Below are positions 1-8,779 of a DNA stretch of 26,092 nucleotides, one piece after another. This DNA comes from an uncultured Pseudomonadota bacterium (GTDB lineage Bacteria > SAR324 > NAC60-12). A program made the translations under genes and the position numbers. Location of the stretch: assembly GCA_913056375.1 (NCBI GenBank), contig CAJXNF010000007.1, positions 1-26,092 on the forward strand, given 5' to 3'. The notes beneath the pieces are model-generated. The model was not told the origin of the DNA. It searched no databases and saw nothing but the letters and a program-made list of their open reading frames with translations. How positions within the stretch are numbered: position 1 is the stretch's first letter; every line of letters starts with the position of its first letter.

Positions 1-725
1 GCGAGGTGCCGGGATGTGTTGGAATTTTCTGCACGAAACGTTGGTCCAAAGGTGTAGACATCGCCAAACGAACACGCAAATGCCTCTACATTCAACTGGC
101 CTGACACTGTCAAGTATACAGGACGACCAAAGAAGTCAGCGCTGTAGTCGGGCTTGCCCTGAGAAGTTAGGGGTAGTCGTTGATCTAGTGGCAGAGTCGT
201 AACTTGAAACAATGCCCCTGCCCCTTCTGTATCGCTGGCAGTGATGATTGGTGTGTGAATGTAAAGAAATCCACGTTCCTGAAAGAAACGATGGACCGCA
301 TCAGCGAGTGTATTCCTGATTCTGAAGACAGCACCAAAAGTATTGGTTCTTGGTCGGAGGTGGGCAATTTCGCGCAGGAATTCGAGGGTGTGACCTTTTT
401 TTTGGAGTGGGTAGTCCTCTCCCGGTGACCTGCCGTAGATTCGGATTTGCTGAGCTTGTACTTCGAAAGCTTGTCCCTTGCCAGGAGACTCAACCAGTTG
501 ACCAATCACCTCAACCGCTGAGCCCGTTGTTAATTTGGCGATCTCTTCGTAATCGGGCAACTCTGCATCAGCAATGATTTGGATTCCTGACTGTGTCGAG
601 CCATCATTCAAATTGAGGAAAGAAAATTTCTTTGAATTTCGTACTGTTCGTAGCCAACCTCGTAGACAAATCTCCTGACCAACCAAATCCGAAGACAATG
701 CTGCTAGACGAGTCCGTTGACTCAT
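1..725 (-). CDS. asnS: Asparagine--tRNA ligase, N-terminal half (cut by window edge)
   Basis: Charges tRNA-Asn with asparagine in the cytoplasm. The visible 241 codons begin with an OB-fold anticodon-binding domain (about residues 15-105, with LRGWLRTVRNSKKFSFL). The class II catalytic domain follows: HLRPRTNTFGAVFRIR near 122-137, TPIITASDTEGAGALF near 158-173, and the start of motif 2, GPTFRAENSNTSRHL, at the edge. The HLRPRTN and TASDxEGAG signatures fit AsnRS rather than AspRS. Family members are about 430-470 residues, so roughly half is present. The ATG at 725-723 overlaps the TGA of the upstream unknown gene as ATGA, which implies translational coupling. The ribosome site is poor (only a GGGG stretch), which agrees with coupling. 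Identity is very secure; the C-terminal half is outside the window. Confidence 0.95.
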   Translation of the reverse strand, partial: MSQRTRLAALSSDLVGQEICLRGWLRTVRNSKKFSFLNLNDGSTQSGIQIIADAELPDYEEIAKLTTGSAVEVIGQLVESPGKGQAFEVQAQQIRIYGRSPGEDYPLQKKGHTLEFLREIAHLRPRTNTFGAVFRIRNTLADAVHRFFQERGFLYIHTPIITASDTEGAGALFQVTTLPLDQRLPLTSQGKPDYSADFFGRPVYLTVSGQLNVEAFACSFGDVYTFGPTFRAENSNTSRHL

Positions 726-2074
726 AGCATGCCCCGCAGCTTCTTCGACACATCGATCTCAATACTCTCAACCAGGCCTGACAATTCTTTGACATCCATC
801 AGCATGCTCTTGCGATCCGGCATGATCGCATAAAGGTACTTGACGTACTCGGGCAGCATCTTCAAATAGATCTGGTTTCGGTCAAAACGAATTTGCTTAC
901 TCAGGAAGAGTTCCAGTTGTCCTCTGGACATGTGCTTAAAGACATCAATGAAACCTGTTGAGCAGGTCTCTAACTCCTTACTGACATCTTTTGGATAGAA
1001 GTCCGAAAACCGCTTACGAGAAGTCATGATTCTAGAAAACAGCAGCATCGTGATACAGACCACTGTACCGTTCACCCAATCAATCCCGTACATCCCCAAA
1101 TATCCGATTAAGAAATAGCATGCACCGATGATCGAACCCGTCAACTGAAGAGCAAGGCGCACTCTTTCCACAGCCAAAAACTTGAAATTATATTTGCGCT
1201 CTTTGACGAAGAACCCGAGGCCGTCTGTGAAACTGTCAACCCCCATCACCAACTCTTCTGCTGAAGCCAGTCGATTCTGGAGCTCTGTCTCAAGTTGCTT
1301 CTTCTTCTCGGCTGCGCGCGCATTAAGAATTTCCTGGGAGACATAACGCTTCGTGGCCTTCAGTTTCTCAACCAACACTCCCAGGAATTCGAATGGGTTC
1401 TCCGAACTCATCTGGTTTTGCTTGAACTGTGACTTAGCCTGTAGATAGTTGATGACTTCATCATAAAGGCGTAGGCGTTTCTTGCGTGCCTTCTTAGAAC
1501 CTGTACGGCCACTGCGAGCCTCATACTCCGCATCTTCCTGGGCTTCAATGACCATTTCCTTGCGAATCAGAAGCGTAAAGATTTCGGAACAGACGTCGCC
1601 ATGATTTTTGTTCATGTCGAACATCTTGGAGAAAATCTCACATATCACATAACTGGTTCCTGAAAACTTGCGATCACCAATCTCTACGTCTGACTTCTCC
1701 ATGTTGTAGAAAGACTCCAACAGGTAGTCGAGCATGTCCTGTACATAGCCAACGTAGTCCTCCGTGTTGACACTTTCATTGATGAGAGCCACCCAGCTGA
1801 GAGCTGCAAAACGCTGTGTCTGCTCGTTGTCGAGCAGCATCTCAAGGGCATCAATGAAGTAGGGAAGCTTCTTAAGTGTATTTGTACTGGTGTAAACAAA
1901 GTCCGAGACCGAGACAGCTGCCGCTTTTGGATCTACCTCTTTCTCAAAAAGAACGACCATTCGGGTCGCTAGATCTTTGGCAAAACTCTCCGGAATCGCA
2001 TCCTCGTCAGGCCCTCCGGCCCCTTCACCTTCTTCATCCAGAAGATCATCATCAAAATCAGTATCTTCTCGCAT
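722..2074 (-). CDS. Unknown 450-residue membrane-anchored protein between thrS and asnS
   Basis: I do not recognise this family. The first 30 residues are very acidic (Asp/Glu runs). A mostly helical, charged region follows, with a basic patch near 194-202 (KKARKKRLR) and a likely coiled coil around 238-275. Two hydrophobic segments lie near 307-328 and 332-350, separated by a short turn, and look like a membrane hairpin. About 100 further soluble residues follow. No signal peptide is visible, so both large domains probably face the cytoplasm. The start is supported by an AGGA ribosome site five bases before the ATG. It sits 35 bases after thrS and its TGA overlaps the asnS ATG, so it is almost certainly co-transcribed and coupled with asnS. 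Function is unknown; the context suggests only a housekeeping link with translation or proteostasis. Confidence 0.85.
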   Translation of the reverse strand: MREDTDFDDDLLDEEGEGAGGPDEDAIPESFAKDLATRMVVLFEKEVDPKAAAVSVSDFVYTSTNTLKKLPYFIDALEMLLDNEQTQRFAALSWVALINESVNTEDYVGYVQDMLDYLLESFYNMEKSDVEIGDRKFSGTSYVICEIFSKMFDMNKNHGDVCSEIFTLLIRKEMVIEAQEDAEYEARSGRTGSKKARKKRLRLYDEVINYLQAKSQFKQNQMSSENPFEFLGVLVEKLKATKRYVSQEILNARAAEKKKQLETELQNRLASAEELVMGVDSFTDGLGFFVKERKYNFKFLAVERVRLALQLTGSIIGACYFLIGYLGMYGIDWVNGTVVCITMLLFSRIMTSRKRFSDFYPKDVSKELETCSTGFIDVFKHMSRGQLELFLSKQIRFDRNQIYLKMLPEYVKYLYAIMPDRKSMLMDVKELSGLVESIEIDVSKKLRGML

Positions 2075-2109
2075 ACTTCCTCATGTTCAGCACATGTATG
2101 GAATTGGCT

Positions 2110-4053
2110 TTATCGCAAAGCTGGCGGTGTCGCTTCCGCTTGCAATTGAACTAAAAAATCTTCGAAGAGTAACGTCTGTTGTTCTTTAGAACCTAGTCGC
2201 CGAACCGTCACAGTTTTTTCTTCGGCCTCTCGCCTTCCTAGTGCTAGAAGTACCGGCACTTTTTGTAGGCTGTGTTCCCGAACTTTGTAGCTAATTTTCT
2301 CATTGCGCAAATCAACCTCAGCGCGTAGGCCCGCAGCCAATAGTTGGTTTTGCAAATCCAGTGCATAGTCATTGGCTTCTGTGACGATCGTTGCCAAGAC
2401 AGCCTGTGTCGGAGCCAGCCACAGTGGGAAGCGTCCGGCAAACTGTTCAACCAAAATACCCAAAAACCTCTCAAAGGAACCAAGAATCGCACGGTGCAGC
2501 ATCACAGGTCGATAACGCTGTCCATCTTCTGCGACATAGCTTGCATCCAGGCGTTCTGGCAAAACAAAATCCACTTGCAGAGTTCCACATTGCCAATCCC
2601 GACCGATTGCATCACGCAACACGAACTCTAGTTTTGGCCCATAGAAGGCACCTTCTCCTGGATTCAGAGTGTAATCCTGACCAGCAGCTCTTGTTGCTGC
2701 TAGCAGCGCTGATTCTGCACGATCCCAAATCTCATCAGAACCAGCACGAACCTCAGGTCGGTCTGAAAATTTTACGTGGAAACTTTCGAAGCCAAAGTCC
2801 TGGTAGATTGTCGAGAGCAATTCAATAAAAGCCTTGGTTTCTCCTTCAATCTGGCTCTCTGTGCAGAAGATGTGTGCATCATCCTGAGTAAAAGCACGTA
2901 CGCGCATCAAACCGTGTAGCGCTCCATGTGGTTCATAGCGATGGCAAGAACCAAACTCGGCAAGACGTAACGGCAGGTCACGGTAGCTCTTAATCCCCTG
3001 GCGGAAGATCTGCACATGCCCAGGACAGTTCATGGGTTTGAGAGCCAAAGAGCGCTGATCCTCGCTATGTCCTTTGCCACCTTCATCCACTTCGGCAATG
3101 AACATATGCTCCCGAAATTTTTCCCAATGGCCTGATTTCTCCCAGAGCAATCGGTCCACCAACTGTGGAGTCTTGACCTCTACATAGCCTGCTTTTTCCA
3201 GACGCCGACGCATGTACTGCTCACAAATTCTGTACAACGTCCAGCCCTTTGGATGCCAGAATACCGAACCCAAAGCCTCGTCTTGGAAATGAAACAACCC
3301 CATCTCACGACCAAGTCGTCGATGATCTCGCCGCTCTGCTTCCTCCAGTTGATGCAGATAGCCATTGAGTTCTTTCTCATTGGACCAAGCGGTGCCATAG
3401 ATGCGTTGAAGCATCGCATTCTCAGACTTCCCACGCCAATAGGCTCCTGCCAGTTTCATTAACTTAAAGCCCTGCCCCAAACGGCCTGTTGAAGGTAGGT
3501 GGGGCCCTCGACATAAGTCGATGAACTCTCCCTGGCGATAGAGGGAGATCACCTCATCTTCTGGGAGATCACGAATGATTTGTGCCTTGTAAGTCTCTCC
3601 TTGCTCTTCAAAAAAAGTGATCGCTGCGTCCCGCTCCCAGACTTCTCTTTGAATAGAGATATCTTCTTTCACTAACTCTCGCATCCGGCCTTCAATCCGT
3701 TCCAAATCATCAGGAGTGAAAGACTCTTCACGGGCAAAATCATAATAGAAGCCATTCTCAATCACCGGACCAATAGTGACCTGAGTTTCTGGGTAGAGTT
3801 CTTTAACGGCCTGGGCCATCACATGTGCCGCATCATGGCGCAGCAACTCTACGCCATCAGGCTGAGTTCGCGTTATGATTTCGATCTGTGCCTGATTGGG
3901 CAATTCAAGGTAGATATCACTGAGCTGTTCATTGATACGAACAGCCACTGCGTCTTGTGCTAAGCGGCGACCGATGCTGTTAGCCAGGTCCAATCCTGTG
4001 GCACCTTCAGGCAATTGACGGGACGAACCATCGGGTAGGAAAACTTCAATCAT
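2110..4053 (-). CDS. thrS: Threonine--tRNA ligase
   Basis: Activates threonine and charges tRNA-Thr in the cytoplasm. At 647 residues it has full family length. The order is an N-terminal TGS domain (1-60), the editing domain with HDAAH at 73-77 and CRGPH at 181-185, the class II core (about 245-545), and a C-terminal anticodon-binding domain (about 547-640). The catalytic zinc ligands are in place: C343 in MNCPGH, H394 in DDAHIF and H520 in MLHRAILGSFERF (motif 3). The ATG gives the standard TGS start, although no clear ribosome site precedes it. It lies 48 bases downstream of lon on the same strand. In many bacteria thrS is followed by infC-rpmI-rplT; here it is followed by the unknown membrane protein and asnS. 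Confidence 0.98.
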   Translation of the reverse strand: MIEVFLPDGSSRQLPEGATGLDLANSIGRRLAQDAVAVRINEQLSDIYLELPNQAQIEIITRTQPDGVELLRHDAAHVMAQAVKELYPETQVTIGPVIENGFYYDFAREESFTPDDLERIEGRMRELVKEDISIQREVWERDAAITFFEEQGETYKAQIIRDLPEDEVISLYRQGEFIDLCRGPHLPSTGRLGQGFKLMKLAGAYWRGKSENAMLQRIYGTAWSNEKELNGYLHQLEEAERRDHRRLGREMGLFHFQDEALGSVFWHPKGWTLYRICEQYMRRRLEKAGYVEVKTPQLVDRLLWEKSGHWEKFREHMFIAEVDEGGKGHSEDQRSLALKPMNCPGHVQIFRQGIKSYRDLPLRLAEFGSCHRYEPHGALHGLMRVRAFTQDDAHIFCTESQIEGETKAFIELLSTIYQDFGFESFHVKFSDRPEVRAGSDEIWDRAESALLAATRAAGQDYTLNPGEGAFYGPKLEFVLRDAIGRDWQCGTLQVDFVLPERLDASYVAEDGQRYRPVMLHRAILGSFERFLGILVEQFAGRFPLWLAPTQAVLATIVTEANDYALDLQNQLLAAGLRAEVDLRNEKISYKVREHSLQKVPVLLALGRREAEEKTVTVRRLGSKEQQTLLFEDFLVQLQAEATPPALR

Positions 4054-4101
4054 GGAAAAATGTCATTGCGGGCTGTTTGGGAAAATATCGTTGCGATCTG
4101 G

Positions 4102-6498
4102 TCAGGCAACCGTTTCAGTACCATCTGTCGGAAGCTCTTCTCCGGCAGTAGTTGGTACCTCAAGCAAGGCTGGGTGATGTTCCAAGGCAATGTTGAGGGC
4201 GTCATTCACGTTATGTACCGCTCGAATCCGCAGTCCGTCTGTAATTTCGGCTGGAATTTCAGCCAGATCTTTCTCATTTTCCACAGGGATTACAACCGTT
4301 GAAAACATGCCCCGACGAGCAGCTAGTAGTTTCTCCTTCAACCCACCTATTTCTGTGACATGTCCCCGGAGAGTGATCTCACCCGTCATCGCTACTTCGT
4401 TGCGAACTGGGATCTGGGTAAAAGCACTAACAATCGCTGTAATCAACGGCAACCCAGCAGACGGACCATCTTTGGGAGTTGCTCCTTCCGGCAAGTGAAT
4501 ATGTAGATCCCGTTTTTTGAAGAGCTTGTGATCAATGCGAAGTGAATCTGCATTGCTGCGTACCCATGAATATGCAGCCTTGGCGGACTCCTGCATCACA
4601 TCACCCAATTTACCAGTCAGGGACAATTTACCACCTCCAGGCATCAGTCCGACTTCCACCAGCATGGTTTCTCCACCGAGTGACGTGACACCTAAGCCCA
4701 TTGCTACACCAACCTCGTTGCTCTCGTTCTTACGGTCCCTTGGTGGATGTGGTACTCCCAAGCACTTGTGTACCAATTTCGGCGTCACCATCATGTTCTT
4801 CTTCTCTTCAGAACGAACCAACTGGGTGACTACTTTCCGACAGATCTTGCCAAGCTCCCGCTCCAGATTACGCACACCGGCCTCACGAGTATAGCTTCGA
4901 ATCACTTCTTCTACTGCAGCTTTGCGGAAACGCAACTGTTCCGCTGTTAAACCATGCAGTTGTCGTTGTCTTGGAATGATAAAATCTTCTGCAATGCGAA
5001 TTTTCTCCAGCTCAGTGTAACCCGACAGGCGAATCACCTCCATCCGATCCAGCAAAGGAGCAGTGATCTGCTGAGTAGAATTGGCCGTACAGATGAACAG
5101 TACGTCTGACAAATCGTATTCAACTTCCAGGTAGTGATCCGTGAAGGTGTTGTTTTGTTCTGGATCCAAAACTTCAAGCATCGCCGCTGAAGGATCACTG
5201 ATCACGCTTTGGTAGAGTTTATCGATCTCATCAATCAACAGTACTGGATTGTTGCTACCCGCCTTGCGTAAAGACTGGATGATCTTCCCTGGCAAGGCAC
5301 CGATGTATGTTCTACGGTGACCACGGATCTCTGCCTCGTCACGCACACCTCCCAAGCTCATCCTGACAAATTTGCGATCCAACGCTCTTGCAATTGACTT
5401 TGCCAATGACGTCTTACCCACTCCTGGAGGACCAGTTAAACAGATGATCGGCCCTTTCAAAGAACCTCGCAGATGCGCTACCGCAAGATATTCGACGATG
5501 CGCTCCTTGACCTTCTCCAGTCCGTAGTGATCCTCATCCAAGATTTTCTGCGCACGAATCAGATCAAAATTATCTTGGGTCTTCTTGCTCCAAGGCATAG
5601 AGACGAGCCACTCCAGATAATTCCGAACCACGTTAGCTTCAGAGGACAGTGGTGACATCATCTGTAATTTTTTCAGTTCCTTGCGAGCCTCTTCTTCTAC
5701 GCCCTCAGGCATTTTTGCTTCTGTGATCTTTTGATCCATTTCCTCCGACTCTGTCTGCCCATCGTCGGCTTGGCCCAATTCTTTCTGAATGGAACGCAGT
5801 TGATCCTGCAGGTAAGTTTCTTTCTGCGAGCGCGAAATTTGCTCTTCCACCTGCTTTTTCAGCTTATCTTCCAAGCGGTTGATCTCCAACTCGCTTCTCA
5901 TAAATTGACGCACTAACTCAAGACGATGGCGTAGCTCAAGAGCTTCGAGGAGTTGCTGTTTCTGCTCTCTACCAATATCCAAAACTGGGGCAATCAGATC
6001 AGCTACTAACAAAGATGAAGCTTTCTGCAGTCGTTTGCGAGCCTCCTCTCGAGCCTTGTTTTTTACCAATTTAGTGTATTCATCGAACATCTTCCGAACA
6101 TCATCTACCAGGCTACGCATGCCGTCTTCCTCACCTTCTTCCAGTTCAATCAGACGAATTCTAGCCAGGTATTCATTACGCTCCAAACTGCTCTCGAGAA
6201 GCTGTGCTCGCTGCTCTCCCTCGAAGAGAGCCTTGACCGTTCCATTTGGCAACCGCATTACCTGTAACACTTTCCCAAGAACACCATACTCGTAAAGATC
6301 TGACTGTTTTGGGCTCTCGACGTTTGGATTGCGCTGAGTAACAACAAAAATATGACGATCTTCACTAAGCGCGCGGTCCAAGGCTTCCATCGAAGCTTTC
6401 CGACCTACGAAAAAAGGCGTAGTCATTCCTGGAAAAATGACCTCTTCCCGCATTGGGAGCATCGGCACGGTTCTGATCTCAGCGTTCGCAACAAACAT
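4102..6498 (-). CDS. lon: ATP-dependent Lon protease (LonA)
   Basis: Cytoplasmic AAA+ serine protease that degrades misfolded and regulatory proteins. It is full length at 798 residues. The N-terminal LON substrate-binding domain (about 8-200) is followed by a coiled coil (200-280). The AAA+ module has Walker A GPPGVGKT at 356-363 and Walker B VLLIDE at 419-424. The C-terminal protease domain carries the Ser-Lys dyad, S680 in PKDGPSAG and K723 in GGLKEKLLAA. It is the first gene of the minus-strand cluster with thrS. In many bacteria lon lies near clpX or hupB, which are absent here. A candidate sigma-70-type promoter lies about 50-75 bases upstream; I see no convincing sigma-32 site. The start ATG fits the usual family N-terminus. 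Confidence 0.98.
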   Translation of the reverse strand: MFVANAEIRTVPMLPMREEVIFPGMTTPFFVGRKASMEALDRALSEDRHIFVVTQRNPNVESPKQSDLYEYGVLGKVLQVMRLPNGTVKALFEGEQRAQLLESSLERNEYLARIRLIELEEGEEDGMRSLVDDVRKMFDEYTKLVKNKAREEARKRLQKASSLLVADLIAPVLDIGREQKQQLLEALELRHRLELVRQFMRSELEINRLEDKLKKQVEEQISRSQKETYLQDQLRSIQKELGQADDGQTESEEMDQKITEAKMPEGVEEEARKELKKLQMMSPLSSEANVVRNYLEWLVSMPWSKKTQDNFDLIRAQKILDEDHYGLEKVKERIVEYLAVAHLRGSLKGPIICLTGPPGVGKTSLAKSIARALDRKFVRMSLGGVRDEAEIRGHRRTYIGALPGKIIQSLRKAGSNNPVLLIDEIDKLYQSVISDPSAAMLEVLDPEQNNTFTDHYLEVEYDLSDVLFICTANSTQQITAPLLDRMEVIRLSGYTELEKIRIAEDFIIPRQRQLHGLTAEQLRFRKAAVEEVIRSYTREAGVRNLERELGKICRKVVTQLVRSEEKKNMMVTPKLVHKCLGVPHPPRDRKNESNEVGVAMGLGVTSLGGETMLVEVGLMPGGGKLSLTGKLGDVMQESAKAAYSWVRSNADSLRIDHKLFKKRDLHIHLPEGATPKDGPSAGLPLITAIVSAFTQIPVRNEVAMTGEITLRGHVTEIGGLKEKLLAARRGMFSTVVIPVENEKDLAEIPAEITDGLRIRAVHNVNDALNIALEHHPALLEVPTTAGEELPTDGTETVA

Positions 6499-6545
6499 GG
6501 AACTATCTCGGTTGAAGGACTCAAGATTGATTGGAAAGACTTTTT

Positions 6546-6574
6546 ATCTTAGAAAAAACCTGATCAAGGAACAA
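6546..6574 (-). promoter_or_regulatory. Candidate lon promoter
   Basis: On the minus strand TTGTTC (6574-6569), a 17-base spacer and TAAGAT (6551-6546) resemble a sigma-70 promoter (3/6 and 4/6 matches). It lies in the lon/yejA intergenic space, about 50 bases from the lon ATG. The -35 overlaps a small palindrome (GAAC-AA-GTTC), and TGATCA occurs at both 6561-6566 and 6593-6598, which could be operator sequence. This is pattern reading only. Confidence 0.35.
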
Positions 6575-6615
6575 GTTCTGGAATATATTCACTGATCATG
6601 AGTTGCATTGTTTTA

Positions 6616-6644
6616 TCGACATTCCCCCAGCAAGCCGATAGAGT
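6616..6644 (+). promoter_or_regulatory. Candidate promoter of the YejA-type gene
   Basis: TCGACA (6616-6621, 5/6 to TTGACA), a 17-base spacer and TAGAGT (6639-6644, 4/6 to TATAAT) precede the ATG at 6689. The leader would be about 38 bases and contains a GGAG ribosome site. Confidence 0.4.
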
Positions 6645-6688
6645 AATTTTTCCCTGATTTTGCTAAGTTTTCAATATGGAGAACTGCT

Positions 6689-8521
6689 ATGAAGCGATTA
6701 CTCTGCTGGGGACTCTGTGCCCTATCGTTTTTGTGGGTCAGCTCGGTCGCTGCGAACGAAGAATTACCATTACGCCATGCACTGGCCATGAATGGTGAAC
6801 CTAAATATTCAGCGGACTTCACCCACTTCGAATATGCGAACCCAAACGCACCCAAAGGAGGCCAACTCCACCAGAGCGTGATTGGCACCTACGACAGTTT
6901 TCATCCTTTCATTCCGAAAGGTGTCGGTGCTGAGGATATCGGGCTGATCTATGAAACCCTAATGACTAGTTCGCAGGATGAGCCTTTCACAGAATATGGC
7001 CTCCTCGCAGCACATGTTCAGATGCCTGAAGACCGCTCCTTTGTGATTTTCCATCTGCACCCAGATGCCAAGTTCCATGATGGAGTATCAGTCAAGCCTG
7101 CTGATGTGATTTTCACCTTCAATTCACTGTTAGAGAAAGGTGATCCCTTTTACAAGAAATATTATAAAGATGTGCAGTCTGTGACTGATCTTGGTGAAGG
7201 ACGAGTACGCTTTGACTTCGGGGATAGCACTAACCAGGAATTACCTTTGATTGTCGGCCAACTCCCAGTACTTCCACAGCACTATTGGGAGAATCGAGAC
7301 TTTGGAGAGTCAACGCTGGAACCTCCCTTGGGAAGTGGTCCTTACCGCATTGCCGAGTTCGAAGCTGGCAAGACCATTACCTACGAACGTGTGCCAGACT
7401 ATTGGGGTAAAGATCAACCTGCGCAACGTGGCCATTACAACTTTGACCGCATTCGCTACGACTACTACCGCGACAGCACTGTTGCTCTGGAAGCCTTTAA
7501 CGCCGGTGAGTACAACTTCCGCCAAGAAAACACCTCCAAAGACTGGGCCACGATGTACAATGGCCCCAAATACGAACAACAATTGATCATCAAGGAAGAG
7601 ATTCACCACGAGCTTCCCCGTGGAATGCAAGGCTTCGCATATAACTTGAGACGCCCCATCTTCCAGGACGCTCGAGTTCGGGAAGCACTGGGCTATGCTT
7701 TCGATTTTGAATGGAGCAATCAGAACCTCTTCTATGGCCAGTATCGCAGAAGTACTAGCTACTACACCAACTCTGAAATGGCTTCCTCCGGCCTACCTTC
7801 AGAAGCAGAGCTAAAGTATCTGGAACCCCTGAAGGATCAGCTACCTCCAGAAGTTTTTACTACGGAGTTTAAGGTTCCAGTCAGTGATGGATCCGGAAAT
7901 TTACGTTCCCAATTGCGTCAAGCTGGTGCGCTACTCAGCGCTGCTGGCTGGCAAGTAGATGCTAATAGTCGCAAACGCGTCAACAACGCTGGCGAATCCT
8001 TCAGCTTTGAAATCCTGCTGGTTTCTCCAGCTTTCGAGCGCATCGTACTGCCCTTCAAGAAAAATTTGGAGCGTTTGGGAATTGACATGAGCGTGCGAGT
8101 CGTGGACCCCTCACAATATGTCAACCGCTTGCGTAGCTTCGATTTCGACATGGTTGTCACAGTAATTGGACAATCGCTCTCACCTGGTAATGAACAGCGC
8201 GAATTCTGGCACTCGGAATCTGCAGATTTAGAAGGCAGCCGCAACCTGATGGGAATCCGTAATCCAGCGGTCGATCAACTTGTTGAATCGCTAATTGCTG
8301 CACCTAATCGCCAGGAATTGATCACTCGCACGAAAGCCCTTGACCGAGCCTTGCTCTGGAACCACTACCTGATTCCACATTGGCACATCAACTATTTCCG
8401 AGTGGGCTACTGGAATCGATTCTCTCGCCCAGCGATCACACCCAAGTATGGTCTTGGACTGCTGACCTGGTGGGAAGACCCAACCAAAGCTGCCAAAGTT
8501 GACAGCCAGAATAAAAACTAA
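6689..8521 (+). CDS. Extracellular solute-binding protein, family 5, YejA-type
   Basis: Periplasmic binding protein of an ABC importer for oligopeptides or microcin C-like peptides. Residues 1-22 are a Sec signal peptide with a hydrophobic core and AA cleavage region. The mature start, LRHALAMNGEPKYSADFTHF followed by NPNAPKGG, is characteristic of the YejA branch. DAKFHDGVSVKPADVIFTFN and GSGPYRI are family 5 signatures. At 610 residues it has normal length. A GGAG ribosome site lies just upstream. The membrane and ATPase partners (yejB, yejE, yejF) are not adjacent; the gene ends in a strong hairpin and is divergent from lon, so it is an orphan binding protein here. The substrate cannot be read from the sequence. 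Confidence 0.9.
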   Translation: MKRLLCWGLCALSFLWVSSVAANEELPLRHALAMNGEPKYSADFTHFEYANPNAPKGGQLHQSVIGTYDSFHPFIPKGVGAEDIGLIYETLMTSSQDEPFTEYGLLAAHVQMPEDRSFVIFHLHPDAKFHDGVSVKPADVIFTFNSLLEKGDPFYKKYYKDVQSVTDLGEGRVRFDFGDSTNQELPLIVGQLPVLPQHYWENRDFGESTLEPPLGSGPYRIAEFEAGKTITYERVPDYWGKDQPAQRGHYNFDRIRYDYYRDSTVALEAFNAGEYNFRQENTSKDWATMYNGPKYEQQLIIKEEIHHELPRGMQGFAYNLRRPIFQDARVREALGYAFDFEWSNQNLFYGQYRRSTSYYTNSEMASSGLPSEAELKYLEPLKDQLPPEVFTTEFKVPVSDGSGNLRSQLRQAGALLSAAGWQVDANSRKRVNNAGESFSFEILLVSPAFERIVLPFKKNLERLGIDMSVRVVDPSQYVNRLRSFDFDMVVTVIGQSLSPGNEQREFWHSESADLEGSRNLMGIRNPAVDQLVESLIAAPNRQELITRTKALDRALLWNHYLIPHWHINYFRVGYWNRFSRPAITPKYGLGLLTWWEDPTKAAKVDSQNKN

Positions 8522-8544
8522 CCACTCCTCCTAAGACCACAGAT

Positions 8545-8575
8545 CAGAGGCTTTTTCTCTAGCAAAAAGCCTCTG
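8545..8575. terminator. Hairpin terminator after the YejA-type gene
   Basis: A perfect 12-base stem (CAGAGGCTTTTT at 8545-8556, AAAAAGCCTCTG at 8564-8575) encloses a 7-base loop, 24 bases after the stop codon. The U-rich arm is inside the stem rather than after it, so termination strength is uncertain, but the structure separates this gene from groESL. Confidence 0.65.
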
Positions 8576-8637
8576 CCATTCCACAGCAGTTGAATAATCA
8601 GTTTTCTTCAAGATCATCTTCACTCTAGTTCGAATGA

Positions 8638-8664
8638 TTAGCACTCATTGATGGATAGTGCTAT
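8638..8664. promoter_or_regulatory. CIRCE operator, distal copy
   Basis: TTAGCACTC, nine bases, then TAGTGCTAT. The left arm is a perfect match to the CIRCE consensus (TTAGCACTC-N9-GAGTGCTAA) and the right arm matches 7 of 9. CIRCE is the binding site of the heat-shock repressor HrcA. This copy lies just upstream of the candidate -35 box. Confidence 0.85.
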
Positions 8665-8671
8665 TTTTTTC

Positions 8672-8700
8672 TTGATTTCTCCAACTGGCTTGGATAAGTT
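8672..8700 (+). promoter_or_regulatory. Candidate groESL promoter between the CIRCE copies
   Basis: TTGATT (8672-8677), a 17-base spacer and TAAGTT (8695-8700) form a plausible but weak sigma-70 promoter. Transcription would start within the proximal CIRCE element, the usual arrangement for HrcA repression. Confidence 0.4.
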
Positions 8701-8701
8701 T

Positions 8702-8728
8702 TTAGCACTCACTTCAGCCGAATGCTAA
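8702..8728. promoter_or_regulatory. CIRCE operator, proximal copy
   Basis: TTAGCACTC, nine bases, then GAATGCTAA: perfect left arm and 8 of 9 in the right arm. It lies 51 bases before the groES ATG and 37 bases after the distal copy, so groESL has a double operator. The presence of CIRCE predicts an hrcA gene elsewhere in this genome. Confidence 0.92.
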
Positions 8729-8779
8729 TACTGGCATTCACTTGGAGCTAACCTTAAAATCGTTCGCAAAAGGAGAACC

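Noticed and set aside
2391..2828. Long plus-strand frame (145 codons) inside thrS
   Set aside because: It lies antisense to a complete, well-conserved thrS and has no recognisable features; it is a shadow frame.
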